Source of the DNA: Falseniella ignava CCUG 37419
GTDB taxonomy: Bacteria; Bacillota; Bacilli; Lactobacillales; Aerococcaceae
Length of the DNA: 64,000 bases
Reading direction: 5' to 3'
Assembly: GCF_000301055.1 (NCBI RefSeq)
Contig: NZ_JH932301.1
Location: 723,979 to 787,978, forward strand
The position numbers and the translations under genes are program-made. The number at the start of each line of letters is the position of its first letter. The stretch's first letter is position 1. This document shows, one piece after another, positions 46,463 to 55,253 of this stretch. A model generated the notes under the pieces. It was not told the origin of the DNA. It searched no databases and worked only from the letters and a program-made list of their open reading frames with translations.

Positions 46463-47932
46463 CTAATCTTCTAGGCGCTTCGTCGCCATGTGGTAGATAA
46501 ATCCTAAAATTTCGATAAATAGAATGGGTGTCATTGCAACGACAGCAATCATTCCAAAGCCATCCACGATAACATCGGCATGGGGGTTGCTAAGCGCGAT
46601 TCCTTGTACAAAGGCAAAGATAAAGGTTCCCGTCATCGGACCACTTGCGACACCACCGGAGTCAAAAGCTAAGCCGACAAATAATTTTGGAATCACCCAT
46701 GATAATGCAATCGAAATTAAAAATCCAGGCAGTAAAATATGCCATAATCGTAGACCCGGAATCATAATCCGAACGATGGTTAAGGCAATTGCTAATCCTA
46801 CGCCGAGACAGATAGTAATCAGCACCATTTTTTTACTGATTGTCCCACCTGTAATTTCTTCGACTTGATCAATTAGAACATAAATAGCAGGTTCTGCTAA
46901 GATAGCTAAAATACCAAGAATAAACCCAATAGCAATAGGCCAAAATGCGGAATAGTTGTCGTAAAGGTCTGCGCCTAAAGTTTGAGTCACGGGCATAAAT
47001 CCAGAAGAAACACCAGTTAGAAACATGGTGAGACCGATTAAGATGTAAACTAAACCAACATTAATATCTTGGATTGTTTGTCTAGATTGTCGTTCAATAA
47101 AAAAGTTAAATAATATGAAAATTATTAATACAGGTAAAATTCCAAGGATGACTTCAAACAAACTACGTGAGGTATCTTGAAGTATAATTTGGAAAATTCC
47201 ATCCGAGGCGACTTCTTGCACAACTTCAAATTCACCTTGAGTCAAATCTGCATCAAAAAATAATCCCATCACCATCATTGCAACGATTGGACCGACTGAA
47301 GCAATCCCAACCATCCCGAAGTTAAATTGATCGTCATCACCTGAACCGAGCGCTGCCATACCGGCACTCATTGCAAGAATAAAAGGAACCGTGATGGCAC
47401 CTGTTGTTGCACCACTCGAATCAAAAGCAAATGTAAAGAATGCTTCTTCAGCAATAAAACTTAGTAAAAAGACGATGCCGTAACATATCGTCATTACGAG
47501 GGCTATATCCCAACGAAATGCAATCCGTAACATCCCAATACTTAGGAAAAATCCGACCCCCAATGATACTACGATCACAACGAGTGTTCCGTTGAGTAGA
47601 CCATTTGACATTTGATCGATTTGACTTCCTAGGATGGTTAAAGCAGGTTCAGCTACTGAAACGGTAAAACCAATAATGGCTCCACCTGCTAAAAGCAAGG
47701 CTAGGTTATTTTTCTTTGTAATCCCTTGACCTAATATTTGTCCCATTTTATTAATTGAGACATCGACACCTAATAGGAAAACAGCGAGTCCTACAAGAAC
47801 TAGAACAGCTCCTGTAAAGAATAATACTAATTCATGATTTGAGAGTGGGACAAAAAAGAAATGCAAAATCAAAACAATGATAGACAGCGGGATGACTGCC
47901 GTAGATACTTCTTTAAGTTTACTTAATAACAT
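46463..47932 (-). CDS. DUF1538 family membrane transporter
   Basis: 489 residues with about 12 membrane segments in two homologous halves. FLLGVDVSINKMGQILG...VSVAEPALTILG in the first is echoed by FLTGVSSGFMPVTQTLG...AILAEPAIYVLI in the second, and AFDSSGATTGAITVPF by AFDSGGVASGPMTGTF. DUF1538 proteins have been reported to work as Na+/H+ antiporters (UmpAB) as two proteins; here both repeats are in one chain. GGGAGG precedes ATG 47932. The PII-like gene follows directly. Confidence 0.8.
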   Translation of the reverse strand: MLLSKLKEVSTAVIPLSIIVLILHFFFVPLSNHELVLFFTGAVLVLVGLAVFLLGVDVSINKMGQILGQGITKKNNLALLLAGGAIIGFTVSVAEPALTILGSQIDQMSNGLLNGTLVVIVVSLGVGFFLSIGMLRIAFRWDIALVMTICYGIVFLLSFIAEEAFFTFAFDSSGATTGAITVPFILAMSAGMAALGSGDDDQFNFGMVGIASVGPIVAMMVMGLFFDADLTQGEFEVVQEVASDGIFQIILQDTSRSLFEVILGILPVLIIFILFNFFIERQSRQTIQDINVGLVYILIGLTMFLTGVSSGFMPVTQTLGADLYDNYSAFWPIAIGFILGILAILAEPAIYVLIDQVEEITGGTISKKMVLITICLGVGLAIALTIVRIMIPGLRLWHILLPGFLISIALSWVIPKLFVGLAFDSGGVASGPMTGTFIFAFVQGIALSNPHADVIVDGFGMIAVVAMTPILFIEILGFIYHMATKRLED

Positions 47933-47965
47933 TCGCTTCCTCCCTTTAAAAAATAGATTTTTATT

Positions 47966-48751
47966 TTACGGTTCAGTGGTTGTTGTAGTCATTGCAGTGT
48001 TTACTTCATCACGATAAGCAATCCATGCTAAATACTCTTCTAAAACCAAATTATACTTTTCCATATATGCGGCGTGTTCTAAGCCTACATAACGAAAATG
48101 CCAAGGTTCAAATTCGATTTGAGTGATTTCTTGCTTGGAGTCAGGGTATCGTAGTACAAAGCCAAACTCCGAGGCATTATCAGCCATCCATATTGCAGAA
48201 GCATCATATTGATAATTTTGATGGAGTCCTTGCCCCGTATTTAGCCAATCTGTTGATAATAAATCAACTGCAAGACCGGTCAAATGTTCTGAAGCCTCTG
48301 GTAATGCATAGAACAAGTTCACTAAATATAAAGCGTCGGCTTCGCTATATCCTTCTGCTAAATATTCATTTAGCGCGTTTGCTCGGTTATTTTGTTGGTA
48401 TTCAATGGTACGGAAACCTGATATTACTTTGAGATAATAACCTTGATTTGCGGCTGCAGCAATAAAGTCACTTAAAGGTTGATAGATATCAACACTAAAG
48501 TATTTATCACCATCGAATGTTGTCAGCTCAGGTTGGGGTTGTTGTTCGACTTGATTATCGATATTAACGAGTTGCAACAAAGGATTGTCTAAGCTAGCAG
48601 ACGGCGGCATTGAATTCAACCGTTCTTCAATCTCAGTTGGATTAAGTGCGTCAATCATCGGTTTAATATCCGGTAATTGATAGGTAGCAGCTTGTGCTGT
48701 AATGGGTAGTATATGAAGGATAATCAAAAAACTTAATAATATTTTTCGCAT
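47966..48751 (-). CDS. VanY-type D-alanyl-D-alanine carboxypeptidase (M15B)
   Basis: 261 residues. The signal peptide (residues 1-22, ending AQAA) sends it outside. Zinc ligands of M15B are seen in EHLTGLAVDLLS (His and Asp) and EPWHFRYVG (catalytic Glu and His). It trims peptidoglycan stem peptides and complements the dacA product. AAAGGAGC precedes ATG 48751. Confidence 0.9.
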   Translation of the reverse strand: MRKILLSFLIILHILPITAQAATYQLPDIKPMIDALNPTEIEERLNSMPPSASLDNPLLQLVNIDNQVEQQPQPELTTFDGDKYFSVDIYQPLSDFIAAAANQGYYLKVISGFRTIEYQQNNRANALNEYLAEGYSEADALYLVNLFYALPEASEHLTGLAVDLLSTDWLNTGQGLHQNYQYDASAIWMADNASEFGFVLRYPDSKQEITQIEFEPWHFRYVGLEHAAYMEKYNLVLEEYLAWIAYRDEVNTAMTTTTTEP

Positions 48752-48950
48752 CAGGTTGCTCCTTTGCTAAATCTATTGTCTGTAAAAATTCTAATAACTC
48801 CATTGTAACGAATTTAAAAAATAAAAGACAGTAAAGGAAGTAAAAAATATCGAAGGAATGTAGTACATTTGAGTTGATGATTGAATTTATCTATTTATTC
48901 CATTATAATAGAGAGCGTTGATAACATTTAGATTTAAAGGAGGTAAATGA

Positions 48951-49181
48951 ATGTATAATTTTTTATTAACAGCATTCATTGTTGTATGTGTGCTTTTAAT
49001 TATTATGGTCGTAATGCAACCCTCTAAAAGCAATGCGGCAAGTATGTTAAGTGGAAGTGACGATGGTCAACCGAAAGCAAAAGCAAGAGGTTTCGAAGCG
49101 TTTCTAATTAAAGCTACAACCGTTTTAGGAATTCTATTCTTTGTATTAGCGCTAGCGTTAGCGTATTTATCAGCAAAATAA
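48951..49181 (+). CDS. secG: SecG preprotein translocase subunit
   Basis: 76 residues with two membrane segments (about 4-22 and 53-73) around the loop MQPSKSNAASMLSGSDDG, typical of SecG. It supports SecYEG. AAAGGAGG precedes the start. A terminator-like hairpin follows before rnr. Confidence 0.93.
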   Translation: MYNFLLTAFIVVCVLLIIMVVMQPSKSNAASMLSGSDDGQPKAKARGFEAFLIKATTVLGILFFVLALALAYLSAK

Positions 49182-49190
49182 TAGTGATTA

Positions 49191-49225
49191 CGACAATGTC
49201 TCTTCGGTGTACATTGTCTTTTTCT
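49191..49225 (+). terminator. secG terminator
   Basis: GACAATGT and ACATTGTC arms with T5 tail between secG and rnr. Confidence 0.7.
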
Positions 49226-49291
49226 TTATTATCGTGGCACACTACGGTATACTTTGACAGTGTAAGGATGGTAGAGTAAAGGAGGGATAGT

Positions 49292-51604
49292 ATGAGTTTA
49301 ACTAAAAAAGAACAGCGGATTTTAAAATTTTTACAAGATCATCAAGAACATAGTTATTCAGTTCAAGAACTCGCGGGAATTTTTAATTATCAAGGGAATA
49401 AAACATATAAAAAACTTGTTAAAGCTCTCGCATATTTAGAGCGAATTGGGGAGATTGAATTTCTTGCCAATGGCCGTGTCCGTGCCTTTGGTCAACTTCA
49501 AACAACATTGACAGGTATTTATCGTGCGAATGATAAAGGGTATGGCTTTGTTGATTACGAAGGAGACAGTGATTTATTTATACCACCTGGCTATGCATTG
49601 AATGCAATGGATCAAGATAAGGTCGAGGTCACGGTTCTAAAACAAGTCAATCCGATGACTGGTAAGGGTTCGGAAGCCCGGGTAGAGCGAATCATTGAAC
49701 GGCACTATCAGCAACTGGTAGGTGAGTTTTATGCTTATTCGAATGAAGAACAAGTTGAGACAGGCTATCTGGGTTATGTGATTCCCCAAGGGACAAGTGG
49801 CCAAGCATATACAGTATTTATCTTGCCCGAAGGAATTGAACCAGTTGACCATTCCATTGTGATTGTAAAAATCCGTGATTATCCAACAAACGAAAATCCA
49901 AGTACATTAACCGGCTATGTGGCCAAGGAAATTGGGCATCGTGATGAGCCTGGTGTGGATATCTTAGCGATTCTTTACCAGTTGAATATTCCCCATGAAT
50001 TTCCACAAAATGTATTGGAAGAAGCTGAGAAGTTTGGGTTAGAGATTAATCCGGAGGATGTCAACGGCCGAGTTGATCATCGAAACCAATTGGTGATGAC
50101 TATCGATGGTGCTGATGCAAAAGATTTAGACGATGCGATTGCCTTAGACCAATTAGCCAATGGAAATTACCGGTTATACGTTCATATTGCAGATGTATCG
50201 CATTATGTGAGAGAAGGCTCACCAATTGATCGTGAGGCATTTGAACGCGGGACATCGGTCTATCTTACAGATCGAGTGGTTCCGATGTTACCTCAGCGAC
50301 TATCGAATGGGATTTGTTCGTTACATCCAGGAGTGGATCGGTTAACCTTAACTTGCGCGATGGAAATTGATGCGCAAGGCAGTGTTGTGGATTATCAAAT
50401 CTATCCCGCGGTCATTAATTCATCTTATCGTATGACTTATGAAGCGATAAACGCGATCTATAACGGTGACAAAGCATTGATTGAAGAATATGATCCAATT
50501 ATATCGACACTCTATTCAATGCGAGATTTACATCACATTTTAGAAGCAAAACGTCATCGTCGAGGAGCAATCAATTTTGATACTACAGAGGCTATCATAG
50601 AAGTAGACGATCAAGGTCATCCAATTTCGATTAAGGCCCGTGAACGGGGCGTAGGCGAGCGTTTAATTGAAAGTTTTATGTTAGTAGCGAATGAGACGGT
50701 AGCCCAATCGTATCATGAGAAAGAGTTACCGATGATTTATCGTGTGCATGAACAACCGGATGCAGATCGAATGTTAAAATTTGCTGAATTATTAACCGGA
50801 TTTGGAATTATATTACAAGGGCATGTTGAAAGTATTCAACCGAAACAACTGCAACGCGTGATGCAAAAGTTAAAAGATTCCCCATACGAAGAAGTCGTCT
50901 CAATGATGCTACTTCGGAGCATGCAACAAGCGCATTATAGCGAAGAATCATTAGGACACTATGGGCTTGCTGCTAAATATTATACTCATTTTACTTCGCC
51001 GATTCGACGTTATCCAGATTTGATCGTTCATCGATTAGTACACCAATATTTAATTAAACGGCCAAATCAAGCAGAAATAGATCGTTTAGAACAGCGTCTG
51101 CCAGAAATCGCAGTGCAATCCTCGAAAAGAGAGCGACGCTCTGTTGAAGCTGAACGTGAGACGGATGCTTTGAAAAAAGCAGAGTATATGCAAGACAAAA
51201 TTGGTGAAGAATTTGAAGGGATGATTAGTTCGATTACTTCTTTTGGTATCTTTGTCCAATTGCCTAATACCGTTGAAGGACTTGTTCATTTGAACAAGTT
51301 AAATGATGATTATTATCAATATTACCCAGAGCAATGGGTACTGATCGGTAAAGAACGAGGTAAAGTCTATCGAATTGGACAATCCGTACGCATAGTGGTC
51401 GATCAAGTTAATATTGAAGAGCGAGAGATTGATTTTAATATTATCGATGCAGAAAATGCGGAGACAGATGATTTGTCGCACTTGATTAAACGAGAGTCAT
51501 CTTCAAAAAAGAAACGTAAATCACGTAACCAATCCCATCCCGTTCGACAACGCAAGAATACGAAAGCAAAAAAACATTCACCTAAGAGAAGACGCCGTAA
51601 GTAA
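49292..51604 (+). CDS. rnr: ribonuclease R
   Basis: 770 residues. A winged HTH at the N-terminus (5-65), cold-shock RNA-binding domains (70-230), the RNB catalytic domain with TIDGADAKDLDDAIAL (conserved Asp cluster, near 275) and YTHFTSPIRRYPDL, and an S1 domain (about 635-715) precede a strongly basic tail. The 3'-5' exonuclease works on structured RNA and with tmRNA on faulty messages. smpB follows after 29 bases. Confidence 0.96.
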   Translation: MSLTKKEQRILKFLQDHQEHSYSVQELAGIFNYQGNKTYKKLVKALAYLERIGEIEFLANGRVRAFGQLQTTLTGIYRANDKGYGFVDYEGDSDLFIPPGYALNAMDQDKVEVTVLKQVNPMTGKGSEARVERIIERHYQQLVGEFYAYSNEEQVETGYLGYVIPQGTSGQAYTVFILPEGIEPVDHSIVIVKIRDYPTNENPSTLTGYVAKEIGHRDEPGVDILAILYQLNIPHEFPQNVLEEAEKFGLEINPEDVNGRVDHRNQLVMTIDGADAKDLDDAIALDQLANGNYRLYVHIADVSHYVREGSPIDREAFERGTSVYLTDRVVPMLPQRLSNGICSLHPGVDRLTLTCAMEIDAQGSVVDYQIYPAVINSSYRMTYEAINAIYNGDKALIEEYDPIISTLYSMRDLHHILEAKRHRRGAINFDTTEAIIEVDDQGHPISIKARERGVGERLIESFMLVANETVAQSYHEKELPMIYRVHEQPDADRMLKFAELLTGFGIILQGHVESIQPKQLQRVMQKLKDSPYEEVVSMMLLRSMQQAHYSEESLGHYGLAAKYYTHFTSPIRRYPDLIVHRLVHQYLIKRPNQAEIDRLEQRLPEIAVQSSKRERRSVEAERETDALKKAEYMQDKIGEEFEGMISSITSFGIFVQLPNTVEGLVHLNKLNDDYYQYYPEQWVLIGKERGKVYRIGQSVRIVVDQVNIEEREIDFNIIDAENAETDDLSHLIKRESSSKKKRKSRNQSHPVRQRKNTKAKKHSPKRRRRK

Positions 51605-51633
51605 GGTGATTGTGAAATAGATTGAGGTGCATT

Positions 51634-52095
51634 ATGGCCAAACAACATGATAAACCACTGGCTCAAAATCGCAAAGCAAGACATGATTATGATATTTTAG
51701 AGACGCTGGAAGCTGGACTTGTTTTAAAAGGAACGGAAATAAAATCCATTCGTGCAGGCAAAATAAGTCTAGTGGACAGTTATGTTTCATTTCGTAATGG
51801 AGAAGCCTGGTTAAAAAATTGTCATATTAGTCATTATGAACAAGGAAATATCTTTAATCATGATCCCCTAAGAGATCGAAAATTACTCTTACATCGAAGA
51901 GAAATTTTTCAATGGGAAACTCGTGTCAAACAAGAGCAATTAACGGTCATCCCATTAAAAGTTTATTTAGTACGTGGAAGAGCGAAAGTATTGATTGGCT
52001 TAGCACGTGGTAAGCGTAATTATGATAAACGTCATGCCTTAAAAGAGCAACAAATGAAACGTGAAATTGATCGTGTTATGAAAGAAAGATATTAG
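51634..52095 (+). CDS. smpB: SsrA-binding protein SmpB
   Basis: 153 residues from ATG 51634 (GAGGTG upstream). [22 protein letters not shown] begins the OB fold that binds the tRNA-like part of tmRNA; the basic tail [20 protein letters not shown] enters the ribosomal mRNA channel. In many relatives ssrA follows smpB, but here it lies about 51 kb upstream. Confidence 0.96.
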   Translation: MAKQHDKPLAQNRKARHDYDILETLEAGLVLKGTEIKSIRAGKISLVDSYVSFRNGEAWLKNCHISHYEQGNIFNHDPLRDRKLLLHRREIFQWETRVKQEQLTVIPLKVYLVRGRAKVLIGLARGKRNYDKRHALKEQQMKREIDRVMKERY

Positions 52096-52124
52096 TTAGT
52101 GGATTAATTATTATGGAATAAGCT

Positions 52125-52166
52125 AAAGCGCCCCCTAAATATAAAATTGGGGGGCGCTTTATATTG
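52125..52166. terminator. terminator after smpB
   Basis: AAAGCGCCCCC and GGGGGGCGCTTT arms between convergent genes. Confidence 0.85.
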
Positions 52167-52179
52167 TATAAATATATTT

Positions 52180-52832
52180 TTAATTATCTAACTTAGTATG
52201 ATAGCCAGTATTATTATCAGGACGATAAGCGTTAGGATATTGCTGGTCAGTTGTAACATCTAGCGCATTTTTCTTAATCATATTATATATTTCATAAGGA
52301 TTTTCAATACCAATTAATTTAATACCACTTATGGTATAGCTGCCATCACCATCTGAATAACTGCGATCAGGAGTTAAAGATACAGTTCCTCTATGGAGTA
52401 ATTTACCTAACAAGTTGACATTAACATTTAATTTACTGATTTCTTTATATTCTAAACTTTGAATATCCGTTCCAATAATTCCTGACTCGATATAAACGCG
52501 TAAATCTGTTACATAATATTTGACCTTAAAAGATTCAATGATACGTTTAATTGGAAAAATAACGAAAATGGTGAAAATTATAAAAAAGAAAATTAAGGGA
52601 ACCAGCGAAAAGATAGAGAATGGTGTTTTAAAGAAATTATCGACAGGAAAATCCAACTTTCTAAATTCATTCGAGATTGAAAAAAATGACCTCCGATGGT
52701 GATTACAATGGAAGACCAAACAATTAAGAATAAAAAAACAAAGAGATTAAAACCATTAAATAAATACATTAATTTACTTGGTTTACTTTGCCAAAGGATC
52801 TTTTCATGTTCATCTAAAAAATATGGTTTCAT
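52180..52832 (-). pseudogene. bacterial PH-domain membrane protein broken at a T7 run
   Basis: The first 50 residues, from ATG 52832 (MKPYFLDEHEKILWQSKPSK and a membrane segment), and the rest (second membrane segment PLIFFFIIFTIFVIF, then a bPH2-like domain VKYYVTDLRVYIESG) lie in two frames that meet at a run of seven T on the minus strand (52686-52680). One extra T would join them into a protein of about 216 residues of the YdbS/bPH2 kind. So it is a frameshifted gene, a phase-variable one, or a sequence error. Confidence 0.7.
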
Positions 52833-52930
52833 AATGCCTCCTAAGTTTGTTTATTTGTGTTGCTTATCTTTATCATACACCAATTTAATAAAAGCTAATA
52901 ATTTATTGCTTTTAGATTTGTTCAACATAA

Positions 52931-52976
52931 AAACGCTAGGACTTTGAGGTGACCCTCAAAGTCCTAGCGTTTTTTG
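52931..52976. terminator. strong bidirectional terminator
   Basis: A perfect 18-bp stem AACGCTAGGACTTTGAGG with a four-base loop and T6 tail, just beyond the amidase stop. Confidence 0.9.
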
Positions 52977-52983
52977 TGAAAAA

Positions 52984-54480
52984 TTAAATGGTAACGGAAC
53001 AGATATCGGTATGAAGAAGGCCTACTTCTTCAAGCGAGTTTGCTATTTGTAAGAGACGATACTCCTCTCCAATCGCAGCGGCAAAATGAACGCCCATTGC
53101 TAGACCTTTATCTGTTTCATGGACAGGCAAGGAGATTCCTGGTTGTCCTGTAATATTTAGCAGTGGACAATAAGACGTGCGTAAATAGGTAAAATCAAAA
53201 GCTTTCTTCGTAACATCCCACTGTGCCTCATAGTTTAGCTGTTCCATTTGATGAATTTCGCTTAAAAGTTCCTCAGGATAGACTAAGTCTGTATTATTAA
53301 CTGCTGGACTTGAGCAAGTTGGGGTCAAATATAGATCATATGTTTGATGCAAAGTTTGCATTGTTTCAACCCAAAGATCTTGTTGGGCTGAAAACTTTAT
53401 ATAAGCACTCGCAGGGACATTCGGTGCAAATTGGTACGTTACCCAAGTGAGAGGATCGAGTTGATCAAATTCAATGGTTGTTTGATTTTGTTCAATTTGC
53501 CGAACGAGTTGGCCCGTTTCCGTAGCCATTATCGTATAATAAGCTTCCATCACCGCTTCGTAATCCACTGGCAAGTCAATTTCGATGACTTCATGACCGA
53601 GATTCTTAAGTGTATTCAGTGTCTTCTTCATGGCAATAATTGCTTCTGGATCCGTATCTAAGCCACGAGGGTGTTGATAAGAATAGGCAATCTTTAATGG
53701 CTTTTCAAGCGATTCAAGGGTGGGAGCCTCAATTAAAGGTAGATGATGGATGGCTGTTTTTTGATTTGCTTGGAAAGTTTTCAAAGAATGAAATACATCA
53801 CGTACTGAACGAGATACGACGAGGCTTGTAGCTAAACCATTGACTGGACGGTAACGATTTGGTCCTTGGGCAATTCGTCCACGACTCGGTTTTAATCCAA
53901 TCAATCCAGTGTCAGAAGCAGGGACCCGAATTGATCCTCCAGCATCAGATGCTGCAGCAATTGGAGCAATCCCTGCTTTGACAGCAGCAGCTGCTCCTCC
54001 TGAGGATCCACCGGGATTATAAGATAAGTTCATCGGATTATTTACTTTGCCAAAGTATTTTGAGTCCGATACGGTTTTTAGACCAAATTCAGGGACATTG
54101 GATCTCCCCCAGTAGATTAACCCCGCATCCAGTCCTTGTTGCAATGAACGGTCGGTATGTTGTGAGATAGACTTAAGTAATAAGCTAGAGCCTGCGGTAG
54201 TAGGATGGCCTTGATAAAATTGGCCTAAATCTTTTAAAAGATAAGGAACCCCATAAAAAGGGGAGAGTGTTTGACGGGTTTTTGCGTCCATTTGAGCTAA
54301 GCATTGATCCATTTTTTTTGCTTGTTGAAGTGCTGAGTCAGGATAAGTTTCCGTAATGGCATTTAGCTTAGAGTTAAAATGTTTGGTATTCTCCAAAACG
54401 GCCTCGACTAAATCCGTGCAACGATAATCGCCATTTTTAATGGCTTGGCCATAGTAACTAGCATCTTGGTTAAAAATCAT
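52984..54480 (-). CDS. amidase-signature family hydrolase
   Basis: 498 residues from ATG 54480 (GGAG nine bases upstream; ATG 54489 has no spacing). The Ser-cisSer-Lys triad is visible: K83 in YLLKDLG, Ser in [13 protein letters not shown] (159-160) and S183 in [13 protein letters not shown]. It belongs to the GatA-like family, but with no gatC/gatB neighbours it is more likely a stand-alone amidase with unknown substrate. It overlaps the queuosine precursor transporter gene by 11 bases. Confidence 0.87.
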   Translation of the reverse strand: MIFNQDASYYGQAIKNGDYRCTDLVEAVLENTKHFNSKLNAITETYPDSALQQAKKMDQCLAQMDAKTRQTLSPFYGVPYLLKDLGQFYQGHPTTAGSSLLLKSISQHTDRSLQQGLDAGLIYWGRSNVPEFGLKTVSDSKYFGKVNNPMNLSYNPGGSSGGAAAAVKAGIAPIAAASDAGGSIRVPASDTGLIGLKPSRGRIAQGPNRYRPVNGLATSLVVSRSVRDVFHSLKTFQANQKTAIHHLPLIEAPTLESLEKPLKIAYSYQHPRGLDTDPEAIIAMKKTLNTLKNLGHEVIEIDLPVDYEAVMEAYYTIMATETGQLVRQIEQNQTTIEFDQLDPLTWVTYQFAPNVPASAYIKFSAQQDLWVETMQTLHQTYDLYLTPTCSSPAVNNTDLVYPEELLSEIHQMEQLNYEAQWDVTKKAFDFTYLRTSYCPLLNITGQPGISLPVHETDKGLAMGVHFAAAIGEEYRLLQIANSLEEVGLLHTDICSVTI

Positions 54481-55114
54481 AAAGTTCATCTCCTAAATAG
54501 TTTTGTCCAGTATGAATAAGAAAACGCGTTAGCGGATATAAGATAATTTCATAACATGTCTCAAAGAGCGTGCCGCCGATTATCATTGAAAGCAATGCAT
54601 TATTAGGTAACACACCCCAAAAAGCTAGTGCTGCAAACACAAGGTTATCAAGTAACTGACCAAAAATCGTTGAGGTAATCGCTCTGAAAAAGAGCGTGTC
54701 AGGATATTTGGTTTTAAGTTGCGCCATGACTTTTGCATTTACGAGAGATCCGATCAAATAAGCAAGTAGCGAAGCTGCTGTAATCCGGAAGGTTGTTTTA
54801 AGAATGGTGACAAAAGCTTCTTGATGGGGCCAAAAAGTCGATGGTGTAATCATCATTGCGAGCTGATAGATCATTGTGGCAACCACTAAAATGGTAAAGC
54901 CAGTATAAATCATTCGTTTTGATTGTTGGTAACCAAATAATTCAGTTGTGACATCTTGAATTATAAAGGCAATCGGGGAAACTAAAATTCCCGTAGTGAC
55001 TGTAAAATGCCACAAATCAAATTGTTTTGTGGCCAATAGATTCATTGCGAGTAATGAACTAGCATACGCCGCATAGAGAATAGGTAATAAGTTCAAAGTT
55101 TTTAATTTTTTCAT
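54470..55114 (-). CDS. queuosine precursor transporter (YhhQ/VUT family)
   Basis: 214 residues with six membrane segments. The family pattern includes NLLATKQF near the first helix, FIIQDVTTELFGYQQSKRMIY near residue 55 and SLLAYLIGSLVNAKVM with GQLLDNLVF further on. It imports preQ0/preQ1 or queuine for tRNA modification. A preQ1 riboswitch with terminator lies upstream, which supports the call. Confidence 0.88.
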   Translation of the reverse strand: MKKLKTLNLLPILYAAYASSLLAMNLLATKQFDLWHFTVTTGILVSPIAFIIQDVTTELFGYQQSKRMIYTGFTILVVATMIYQLAMMITPSTFWPHQEAFVTILKTTFRITAASLLAYLIGSLVNAKVMAQLKTKYPDTLFFRAITSTIFGQLLDNLVFAALAFWGVLPNNALLSMIIGGTLFETCYEIILYPLTRFLIHTGQNYLGDELYDF

Positions 55115-55152
55115 CGATGATATGTCCTTTTCTTTATAGGTTTATTTCACCA

Positions 55153-55182
55153 TATAAAAAAGCCTCTAAAGACTAGAGGCTT
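55153..55182 (-). terminator. riboswitch-controlled terminator
   Basis: AAGCCTCTA-gtct-TAGAGGCTT stem and T6 on the minus strand, directly after the aptamer. Its 5' arm region (CTAGT) can alternatively pair with the ACTAG end of the aptamer. Confidence 0.8.
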
Positions 55183-55230
55183 TCCCTAGTTTTGTTTATA
55201 GACAGGATGGTGTTAATGAACTGTCTGTTA
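55183..55230 (-). promoter_or_regulatory. preQ1-I riboswitch
   Basis: On the minus strand AGACAG pairs with CTGTCT (P1), the loop carries GTTCATTAACACC and the tail reads ATAAACAAAACTAGGG. This follows the preQ1-I plan (stem, loop with a UUC and ACACC segment, A-rich tail ending ACUA that makes the H-type pseudoknot). When preQ1 holds the tail, ACTAG is not free to disrupt the terminator, so the transporter is turned off. Found by pattern, not by a covariance model. Confidence 0.75.
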
Positions 55231-55253
55231 CTTAAATCGTAAGTAAATTTTGA

